In this document: positions 55,305 to 64,000 of the stretch, in pieces
Layout of the letters: each line of letters starts with the position of its first letter
How positions within the stretch are numbered: the first letter of the stretch is position 1
Source: Cheiracanthium punctorium
Taxonomy: Eukaryota; Arthropoda; Arachnida; Araneae; Cheiracanthiidae
Reading direction: 5' to 3'
DNA: 64,000 nt
NCBI GenBank assembly: GCA_038373885.1
Contig: JAWZYV010012248.1
Span: 290,311-354,310 of the forward strand
Translations under genes and position numbers: made by a program
The notes under the pieces: model-generated
Seen by the model: only the letters and a program-made list of their open reading frames with translations
What the model was told of the DNA's origin: nothing
Database searches by the model: none

Positions 55305-56198
55305 ACAGTTATAGATAGTCTTGAATTTGATATCGAAGATAATGAATACTTAAAAATTTACACTGACGGATCAAGAATGGACAATTGGACTACATTCGCT
55401 TTTACAGCCACCAACCAAGACAATAACCCAGTTTTTGAATACAACGAAAGAATTAATATATATAATAGCATATATCAAGCTGAACAACTGGCCATACTTA
55501 CGGAAATTGCGGCGGAATGGGCAATAAAAAATAAATTTACTAAAATAAAAATTTACACAGATAGCAGATCCACGGTTGAAAAAATTAAATCCCTGTACTC
55601 CAACACCGAAATATTGATTGACTTATATAAATTACTTGAAATACATAAATCAGTAGAGATTAAAATAATCTGGATTAAAGCACATGTTGGCCACAGGAGA
55701 AATGAAAGAGCTGATTTCCTGGCAAAACAACCATTACTGGAGGACCACCGGATAAGTAATAGAGTGGTGTCAGTACCTAGATCAAAAATAGTATACATAA
55801 TTAATAAAAACATAAAAAATAAATGGCAAATATGGTGGAACGAAAGTGAAACCGGCAGATATACTTACAACTTCTTACCACATATACAAAATAATTATAA
55901 TATCAATAATATAGTAGCCACTAAATTTATAACGGGCGGGGGCAGTTTCCCAAAATATTTAAAAAGAATCAATTATAGAACAACGGATCTATGTGACTGA
56001 GGTCAGACAGGGGATCCCCTGCATTATATCTTTGGGGACTGCCCCCTAATGCCTAATGAAGTAAGAAGAAGTAACTCAATAGATCCATATAAAAATTTTA
56101 TGCAAATTATCCAATTGCCAAACATAATGAATCTAATAAAAGTAAATTATAATAAGCTTATAGAACACTATAGCACTATTAAATTTAAATATCATTGA
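55305..56198 (+). pseudogene. LINE ORF2 C-terminus with RNase H domain
   Basis: The open frame runs from the junction (ITVIDSLEFDIEDNEYLKIY) with all four RNase H acidic positions: TDGS (about 55363), QAEQLAIL, YTDSRST and ERADFLAK, preceded by IKAHVG. After it comes the usual C-terminal extension (KNKWQIWWNESETGRYTYNF, then GGSFPKYL). A TGA at 55998-56000 interrupts, and the same frame then continues with QTGDPLHYIFGDCPLMPNEV (the H-x-F-x-x-C motif of R1/I-type LINEs) to a stop at 56198. Reverse transcriptase and endonuclease are absent through 5' truncation. The AT-rich codon use contrasts sharply with the surrounding satellite. Confidence 0.85.
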
Positions 56199-56331
56199 TC
56201 TGCCATTTTCCTGTGGTACAATAAGTATATATATATATAGTTGAACTTTAATTAAAATTACAACAAAATTATAGTTGCTTCACATGCTATCCAGCGCTTA
56301 AAAAAGCAGCATAAAAGAAAATATGCGTTTA

Positions 56332-56334
56332 ATA

Positions 56335-56383
<49 letters not shown>

Positions 56384-56400
56384 TGTATATGTGTGTATAT
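56332..56400. repeat. (TA)n(TG)n microsatellite
   Basis: About ten TA followed by about thirteen TG, then degenerate TATATG. It lies in the 3' region of the retroelement fragment. Confidence 0.85.
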
Positions 56401-56607
56401 ATGTGCATATGTATGTTTTATCATGTCATGTGTGATATCATGTCTGTAATTTACGAGTGTACTAATATTGATTACTGTCTGCCGTTCGGGTTCTGCGAGC
56501 CCCAGCGGCATAGTATGTAAAATGTAAGCGATAAATGAATAAATTCTTCCCTGGAGGGATTTTATGCCGTAAACCTTCGGGTCGGCCCCTCCAGTGGGTG
56601 TCTCACA

Positions 56608-59600
56608 CCTCCAGAGATGCCGAGCCGGGGTTTTCACGCCACACCTCCCGAGATGCCGATCCGGGGTTTCCACGCCACGTCTCCCGAGATGCCAAGCCGG
56701 GGTTCCCACGTCAAGCCAATATTTCCACGCCACGCCTCCAGAGATACCGAGCCGGGGTTTCCAAGCCACGCCTCCCGAGATGCCGAGCCGGGGTTTCCAC
56801 GCCACTCCTCCCGAGATGCCGAGCCGGGGTTTCCACGCCACTCCTCCCGAGATGCCGAGCCGGGGTTTCCACGCCACTCATCCCGAGATGCCCAGCCGGG
56901 GTTTCCACGCCCGGCCTCCAGAGATGCCGAGCCGGGGTTTCCACGCCACGCCTCCAGAGATGCCGAGCCGGGGTTTCCACGCCACGCCTCCAGAGATGCC
57001 GAACCGGGGTTTCCAGGCCACGCCTCCCGAGATGCCCAGCCGGGGGTTCCCACGTCAAGCCGATATTTCAAGGCCCGGCCTCCGGAGATGCCGAGCCGGG
57101 GTGTCCACGCCACTCCTCCCGAGATGCCGAGCCGGGGTTTCCACGCCACTCCTCCCGAGATGCCGAGCCGGGGTTTCCACTCCACGCCTCCCGAGATCCC
57201 GAGCCGGGGTTTTCACGCCACCCCTGCCGAGATGCCAAACCGGCGTTCCCACGTCAAGCCGATATTTCCACGCCCGGCCTCCGGAGATGCCATGCCGGGG
57301 TTTCCACGCCACGCCTCCCGAGATGCCGAGCAAGGGTTTCCACGCCACGCCTCCCGAGATGCCGAGCCGGGGTTTCTACGCCACGCCTCCCGAGATGCCG
57401 AGCCGGGGTTTCCACGCCACGCCTGCCGAGATGCCGAGCCGGGATTTCTACGCCACGCCTCCCGAGATGCCAAGCCGGGGTTTGGACGCAACGCCTCCCG
57501 AGATGCTAAGCCGGGGTTCCCACGTCAAGCCGATATTTCCACTCCAGGCCTCCCGAGGTGCTGAGCCGAGGTTTCCACGCCACTCCTCCCGAGATGCCGA
57601 GCCGGGCTTTCCACGCCACTCCTCCCGAGATGCCGAGCCTGGGTTTCCACGCCACTCCTCCCGAGATGCCGAGCCGGGGTTTCCACGCCACTCCACCCGA
57701 GATGCCGAGCCGGGGTTTCCACGCCACTCCTCCCGAGATGCCGAGCCGGGGTTTCCACGCCACTCCTCCCGAGATGCCGAGCCGGGGTTTCCACGCCACG
57801 CCTCCAGAGATGCCGAGCCGGGGTTTCCACGCCACTCCTCCCGAGATGCCGAGCCGGGGTTTCCACGCCACGCCTCCAGAGATGCCGAGCCGGGGTTTCC
57901 AGGCCACGCCTCCCGAGATGCCAAGCGGGGGGTTCCCACGTCAAGCCGATATTTCCACGCCCGGCCTCCGGAGATGCCGAGCCGGGGTTTCCACGCCACT
58001 CCTCCCGAGATGCCGAGCCGGGGTTTCCACGCCACGCCTCCAGAGATGCCGAGCCGGGGTTTCCAGGCCACGCCTCCCGAGATGCCAAGCTGGGGGTTCC
58101 CACGTCAAGCCGATATTTCCACGCCCGGCCTCCGGAGATGCCGAGCCGGGGTTTCCACGCCACTCCTCCCGAGATGCCGAGCCGGGGTTTCCACGCCACT
58201 CCTCCCGAGATGCCGAGCCGGGGTTTCCACGCCACTCCTCCCGAGATGCCGAGCCGGGGTTTCCACGCCACTCCTCCCGAGATGCCGAGCCGGGGTTTCC
58301 ACGCCACGCCTCCAGAGATGCCCAACCGGGGTTCCCACGTCAAGCCGATATTTCCACGCCCGGCCTCCGGAGATGCCATTCCGGGGTTTCCACGCCACGC
58401 CTCCAGAGATGCCGAGCAAGGGTTTCCACGCCACGCCTCCCGAGATGCCGAGCCGGGGTTTCCACGCCACGCCTCCAGAGATGCCGAGCCGGGGTTTCCC
58501 CGCCACGCCTCCCGAGATGCCCAGCCGCGGTTTCTACGCCAGGCCTGCCGATATGCCGAGCCGGGGTTTCCCCGCCACGCCTCCCGAGATGCCCAGCCGG
58601 GGGTTCCCACGTCAAGCCGATATTTCCACGCCCGGCCTCCGGAGATGCCAAGCCGAGGTGTCCACGCCACTCCTCCCGAGATGCCGAGCCGGGGTTTCCA
58701 CGCCACGCCTCCCGAGATCCCGAGCCGGGGTTTCCACGCCACCCCTGCCGAGATGCCAAACCGGGGTTCCCACGTCAAGCCGATATTTCCACGCCCGGCC
58801 TCCGGAGATGCCGAGCCGGGGTGTCCACGCCACTCCTCCCGAGATGCCGAGCCGGGGTTTCCACGCCACTCCTCCCGAGATGCCGAGCCGGGGTTTCCAC
58901 TCCACGCCTCCCGAGATCCCGAGCCGGGGTTTTCACGCCACCCCTGCCGAGATGCCAAACCGGCGTTCCCACGTCAAGCCGATATTTCCACGCCCGGCCT
59001 CCGGAGATGCCATGCCGGGGTTTCCACGCCACGCCTCCCGAGATGCCGAGCCGGGGTTTCTACGCCACGCCTCCCGTGATGCCGAGCCGGGGTTTCCACG
59101 CCACGCCTGCCGAGATGCCGAGCCGGGATTTCTACGCCACGCCTCCCGAGATGCCAAGCCGGGGTTTGGACGCAACGCCTCCCGAGATGCTAAGCCGGGG
59201 TTCCCACGTCAAGCCGATATTTCCACTCCAGGCCTCCCGAGATGCCGAGCCGAGGTTTCCACGCCACTCCTCCCGAGATGCCGAGCCTGGGTTTCCACGC
59301 CACTCCTCCCGAGATGCCGAGCCGGGGTTTCCACGCCACTCCTCCCGAGATGCCGAGCCGGGGTTTCCACGCCACTCCTCCCGAGATGCCGAGCCGGGGT
59401 TTCCACGCCACTCCTCCCGAGATGCCGAGCCGGGGTTTCCACGCCACGCCTCCAGAGATGCCGAGCCGGGGTTTCCACGCCACTCCTCCCGAGATGCCGA
59501 GCCGGGGTTTCCACGCCACGCCTCCAGAGATGCCGAGCCGGGGTTTCCAGGCCACGCCTCCCGAGATGCCAAGCGGGGGGTTCCCACGTCAAGCCGATAT

Positions 59601-62600
59601 TTCCACGCCCGGCCTCCGGAGATGCCGAGCCGGGGTTTCCACGCCACTCCTCCCGAGATGCCGAGCCGGGGTTTCCACGCCACGCCTCCAGAGATGCCGA
59701 GCCGGGGTTTCCAGGCCACGCCTCCCGAGATGCCAAGCTGGGGGTTCCCACGTCAAGCCGATATTTCCACGCCCGGCCTCCGGAGATGCCGAGCCGGGGT
59801 TTCCACGCCACTCCTCCCGAGATGCCGAGCCGGGGTTTCCACGCCACTCCTCCCGAGATGCCGAGCCGGGGTTTCCACGCCACTCCTCCCGAGATGCCGA
59901 GCCGGGGTTTCCACGCCACTCCTCCCGAGATGCCGAGCCGGGGTTTCCACGCCACGCCTCCAGAGATGCCGAGCCGGGGTTTCCACGCCACGCCTCCCGA
60001 GATCCCGAGCCGGGGTTTCCACGCCACCCCTGCCGAGATGCCAAACCGGGGTTCCCACGTCAAGCCGATATTTCCACGCCTGGCCTCCGGAGATGCCATT
60101 CCGGGGTTTCCACGCCACGCCTCCCGAGATGCCGAGCCGGGGTTTCCACGCCACGCCTCCAGAGATGCCGAGCCGGGGTTTCCACGCCACGCCTCCAGAG
60201 ATGCCGAGCCGGGGTTTCCCCGCCACGCCTCCCGAGATGCCCAGCCGCGGTTTCTACGCCAGGCCTCCCGATATGCCGAGCCGGGGTTTCCCCGCCACGC
60301 CTCCCGAGATGCCCAGCCGGGGGTTCCCACGTCAAGCCGATATTTCCACGCCCGGCCTCCGGAGATGCCAAGCCGAGGTGTCCACGCCACTCCTCCCGAG
60401 ATGCCGAGCCGGGGTTTCCACGCCACGCCTCCCGAGATCCCGAGCCGGGGTTTCCACGCCACCCCTGCCGAGATGCCAAACCGGGGTTCCCACGTCAAGC
60501 CGATATTTCCACGCCTGGCCTCCGGAGATGCCATTCCGGGGTTTCCACGCCACGCCTCCCGAGATGCCGAGCCGGGGTTTCCACGCCACGCCTCTAGAGA
60601 TGCCGAGCCGGGGTTTCCACGCCACGCCTCCCGGGATGCCGAGCCGGGGTTTCCAAGCCACGTCTCCCGAGATGCCAAGCCGGGGTTCCCACGCCACGCC
60701 TCCAGAGATGCCGAGCCGGGGTTTCCACGCCACGCCTCCAGAGATGCCGAGCCGGGGTTTCCACGCCACGCCTCCAGAGATGCCGAGCCGGGGTTTCCAG
60801 GCCACGCCTCCCGAGATGCCAAGCTGGGGGTTCCCACGTCAAGCCGATATTTCCACGCCCGGCCTCCGGAGATGCCAAGCTGGGGGTTCAAACGTCAAGC
60901 CGATATTTCCACGCCCGGCCTCCGGAGATGCCGAGCCTGGGTTTCCACGCCACTCCTCCCGAGATGCCGAGCCGGGGTTTCCACGCCACTCCTCCCGAGA
61001 TGCCGAGCCGCGGTTTCCACGCCACGCCTCCCGAGATGCCGAGCCGGGGTTTCCACGCCACCCCTCCCGAGATGCCAAACCGGGGTTCCCACGTCAAGCC
61101 GATATTTCCGCGCCCGGCTTCCGGAGATGCCATGCCGGGGTTTCCAGGCCACGCCTCCCGAGATGCCGAGCCGGGGTTTCCACGCCATTCCTCCCGAGAT
61201 GCCGAGCCGGGGTTTCCACGCCACTCCTCCCGAGATGCCGAGCCGGGGTTTCCACGCCACTCCTCCCGAGATGCCGAGCCGGGGTTTCCACGCCACGCCT
61301 CCCGAGATGCCGAGCCGGGGTTTCCAGGCCACGCCTCCCGAGATGCCAAGCTGGGGGTTCCCACGTCAAGCCGATATTTCCACGCCCGGCCTCCGGAGAT
61401 GCCGAGCCGGGGTTTCCACGCCACTCCTCCCGAGATGCCGAGCCGGGGTTTCCACGCCACGCCTCCAGAGATGCCGAGCCGGGGTTTCCACGCTACGCCT
61501 CCCGAGATCCCGAGCCGGGGTTTCCACGCCACCCCTGCCGAGATGCCAAACCGGGGTTCCCACGTCAAGCCGATTTTTCCACGCCCGGCCTCCGGAGATG
61601 CCATGCCGGGGTTTCCACGCCACGCCTCCAGAGATGCCGAGCAAGGGTTTCCACGCCACGCCTCCCGAGATGCCGAGCCGGGGTTTCCACGCCACGCCTC
61701 CAGAGATGCCGAGCCGGGGTTTCCCCGCCACGCTTCCCGAGATGCCCAGCCGCGGTTTCTACGCCAGGCCTCCCGATATGCCGAGCCGGGGTTTCCCCGC
61801 CACGCCTCCCGAGATGCCCAGCCGGGGGTTCCCACGTCAAGCCGATATTTCCACGCCCGGCCTCCGGAGATGCCAAGCCGAGGTGTCCACGCCACTCCTC
61901 CCGAGATGCCGAGCCGGGGTTTCCACGCCACGCCTCCCGAGATCCCGAGCCGGGGTTTCCACGCCACCCCTGCCGAGATGCCAAACCGGTGTTCCCACGT
62001 CAAGCCGATATTTCCACGCCCGGCCTCCGGAGATGCCATTCCGGGGTTTCCACGCCACGCCTCCCGAGATGCCGAGCCGGGGTTTCCACGCCACGCCTCT
62101 AGAGATGACGAGCCGGGGTTTCCACGCCACGCCTCCCGAGATGCCCAGCCGCGGTTTCTACGCCACGCCTCCCGCTATGCCGAGCCGGGTTTCCACGCCA
62201 CGCCTCCCGAGATGCCCAGCCGGGGTTCCACGTCAAGCCGATATTCCACGCCCGGCCTCCGGAGATGCCGAGCCGGGGTGTCCACGCCACTCCTCCCGAG
62301 ATGCCGAGCCGGGGTTTTCACGCCACGCCTCCCGAGATGCCGAGCCGGGGTTTCCAAGCCACGTCTCCCGAGATGCCAAGCCGGGGTTCCCACGCCACGC
62401 CTCCAGAGATGCCGAGCCGGGGTTTCCACGCCACGCCTCCAGAGATGCCGAGCCGGGGTTTCCACGCCACGCCTCCAGAGATGCCGAGCCGGGGTTTCCA
62501 GGCCACGCCTCCCGAGATGCCAAGCTGGGGGTTCCCACGTCAAGCCGATATTTCCACGCCCGGCCTCCGGAGATGCCGAGCCTGGGTTTCCACGCCACTC

Positions 62601-63450
62601 CTCCCGAGATGCCGAGCCGGGGTTTCCACGCCACTCCTCCCGAGATGCCGAGCCGCGGTTTCCACGCCACGCCTCCCGAGATGCCGAGCCGGGGTTTCCA
62701 CGCCACCCCTCCCGAGATGCCAAACCGGGGTTCCCACGTCAAGCCGATATTTCCACGCCCGGCTTCCGGAGATGCCATGCCGGGGTTTCCAGGCCACGCC
62801 TCCCGAGATGCCGAGCCGGGGTTTCCACGCCATTCCTCCCGAGATGCCGAGCCGGGGTTTCCACGCCACTCCTCCCGAGATGCCGAGCCGGGGTTTCCAC
62901 GCCACTCCTCCCGAGATGCCGAGCCGGGGTTTCCACGCCACGCCTCCCGAGATGCCGAGCCGGGGTTTCCAGGCCACGCCTCCCGAGATGCCAAGCTGGG
63001 GGTTCCCACGTCAAGCCGATATTTCCACGCCCGGCCTCCGGAGATGCCGAGCCGGGGTTTCCACGCCACTCCTCCCGAGATGCCGAGCCGGGGTTTCCAC
63101 GCCACGCCTCCAGAGATGCCGAGCCGGGGTTTCCACGCTACGCCTCCCGAGATCCCGAGCCGGGGTTTCCACGCCACCCCTGCCGAGATGCCAAACCGGG
63201 GTTCCCACGTCAAGCCGATTTTTCCACGCCCGGCCTCCGGAGATGCCATTCCGGGGTTTCCACGCCACGCCTCCAGAGATGCGGAGCAAGGGTTTCCACG
63301 CCAAGCCTCCCGAGATGCCGATCCGGGGTTTCCACGCCACGCCTCCAGAGATGCCGAGCCGGGGTTTCCACGCCACGCCTCCCGAGATGCCCAGCCGCGG
63401 TTTCTACGCCACGCCTCCCGATATGCCGAGCCGGGGTTTCCCCGCCACGC
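56608..63450. repeat. 36-bp GC-rich satellite, main array (about 6.8 kb)
   Basis: Roughly 180 tandem 36-bp units. The forward frames read as repeats of MPSRGFHATPPE, EPGFPRHASRDA and RAGVSTPRLPRC, and the reverse frames as AWKPRLGISGGV, GNPGSASREAWR and VETPARHLGRRG. About every 5-12 units a 55-bp variant (a 19-bp insertion with CACGTCAAGCCGATATTTC, then CCCGGCCTCCGGAG) occurs. Higher-order duplication is clear. GGACGCAACGCC occurs near 57484 and 59168 (1,684 bp apart); CGCTACGCC at 61491 and 63136 and GATTTTTCC near 61572 and 63218 (about 1,645 bp apart). CpG sites are abundant and conserved. Confidence 0.95.
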
Positions 63451-63700
63451 CCCTGCCCCTCGTTGTCTTAAATGTCAACAATTGGGACACAAGATATATA
63501 ACTGCAAAAATACGGTAAAATGTGCGCGTTGTAGCCTGGATCACGACACCCGAATTTGTAATGTTGATGAATTTGTGTGCTATAATTGTAAAGAGGACGG
63601 GGGTGACGAAGCCCACATCGCCCATAGGGCCGACTCAGGCCTTTGCCCAACCTATAGAGCCTATAAGGCCAGGTTAATAGAAGAGAGAAGAGGCAAATAG
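63451..63700 (+). pseudogene. Non-LTR retrotransposon Gag (ORF1) C-terminus with CCHC zinc knuckles
   Basis: Starting directly at the satellite edge: RCLKCQQLGHKIYNC (C-x2-C-x4-H-x4-C), then KCARCSLDHDTRIC (C-x2-C-x3-H-x4-C), then CYNC with a His-rich spacing to LC (third finger, atypical). It ends CPTYRAYKARLIEERRGK plus stop. This is the normal C-terminus of ORF1 nucleic-acid chaperones of R1/I/Jockey-type LINEs; the final basic tail is typical. Everything upstream in that ORF1 is replaced by satellite, and no ORF2 follows in the remaining 300 bp. It has the same orientation as the RNase H fragment at 55.3 kb, so both could come from one LINE family. Confidence 0.85.
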
Positions 63701-64000
63701 TTTCATTCGTAGAGTGGATGCCCCTGTCTGAATAAATTCGATAGGTGATAATATGGTTTGTTTATATGTATATTGTTTTGGAATTATGACACTTGGGCTT
63801 TTAATGATATTTTGAATATTTTGCTGCTACTGTGAATCGAAGGTGCGTTATATTGGTATACTTGGTTTATGCTCTTGTATTTTAATAATATTTTGGGGTA
63901 TATGTATATTTTGTCCTGCTTGATGATCTGTAGTTTTCTCTTGGTTAGTAGTGCTGATTTGCTGGAGTCTTTTAGTATTTTTATATAATTATTCTTAAAA
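63701..64000. other. Sequence after the Gag fragment, unassigned
   Basis: TGAATAAATTCGATAGG at about 63728 echoes TGAATAAATTCTTCCCTGG at about 56536 in the RNase H fragment's 3' region. The rest is AT-rich with no frame or motif. Confidence 0.35.

Larger units (their letters stand above)
55303..56607 (+). mobile_element. 5'-truncated non-LTR retrotransposon within the satellite
   Basis: It begins inside ORF2 and runs through the RNase H domain into a 3' region with TA and TG microsatellites (about 56334-56400). It ends near GATAAATGAATAAATTC and a GC-rich stretch (CCTTCGGGTCGGCCCCTCCA). CCTCCAGAGA stands on both sides (55296-55305 and about 56609-56618). That fits a target duplication, but satellite periodicity could also explain it. 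Confidence 0.7.
56594..63700 (+). other. 2,368-codon open frame through satellite into Gag zinc knuckles
   Basis: One plus-strand frame stays open from 56594 to the stop at 63698-63700. About 2,285 codons are satellite, in which the encoded 12-residue repeat switches between three versions each time a 55-bp variant shifts the phase. The last 83 codons are the retroelement Gag tail. Because the satellite lacks stops in most frames on either strand, length alone is not evidence for translation. No promoter or initiation context was recognised. It is listed because the fusion to a real protein domain is in frame. Confidence 0.3.

Noticed and set aside
56608..63450. CRISPR-like array (36-bp repeats)
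   Set aside because: There are no unique spacers: the 36-bp units are contiguous and vary gradually, with higher-order structure. The context is eukaryotic. It is a satellite.
53842..63650. Dozens of long open frames on both strands of the satellite as separate genes
   Set aside because: They are products of a stop-free unit whose length is a multiple of three, so most frames stay open. None has codon, promoter or domain support except the Gag tail at 63451-63700.

Overview
This is AT-rich animal genomic DNA with a few GT-AG-spliced exons and dense transposon insertion. Three things suggest a chelicerate, most likely a spider: the Tc1, pogo and Ty3/Gypsy lineages, tRNA-derived SINEs, and split signal-peptide exons of a prokineticin (AVIT/MIT-like) secreted family. 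This assignment is an inference. No bacterial, organellar or viral genes were seen.

Layout. 1-10 kb: two copies of a tRNA-derived SINE plus a third inverted relic, a foldback element, two minus-strand exons of a ZSWIM3/FAR1-like zinc-finger gene (5872-6460) and a retroelement RNase H fragment. 10-20 kb: a TATA-driven signal-peptide exon (10087-10134, minus), a possible solo LTR or promoter (about 12.1-12.6 kb), a 23-bp perfect hairpin, and a nested stack (dispersed repeat > hAT relic > intact Tc1 element with a 341-aa transposase at 16985-18010). 21-26 kb: a decayed pogo-type element with 'TA' target duplications that itself carries a 1.4-kb foldback element. 28-44 kb: one minus-strand prokineticin-like gene spread over at least three exons (43861-43908, 37088-37190, 28726-28838). 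Its introns hold a Tc1 relic, SINEs, a deleted Ty3/Gypsy element, a THAP-domain fragment and several tandemly structured repeats. 45-53.7 kb: two adjacent copies of a 2.7-kb element. The second copy holds a 330-bp MITE, whose empty site is preserved in the first copy, and a second pogo/Tigger element.

53.9-63.7 kb is the most unusual part: a GC-rich 36-bp satellite (roughly 200 monomers) with higher-order duplications of about 1.65-1.7 kb. It is interrupted by a 579-bp hAT MITE with an exact 8-bp target duplication and by a 5'-truncated non-LTR RNase H fragment. At its right edge it is fused in frame to a retroelement Gag zinc-knuckle domain. Because the unit is a multiple of three and stop-free in most frames, one plus-strand reading frame stays open for 2,368 codons.

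The host genes that can be supported are the prokineticin-like gene, its paralogous first exon at 10.1 kb, and the partial ZSWIM-like and THAP-like genes. The last two could themselves be transposon-derived. Everything else is mobile or repetitive DNA.
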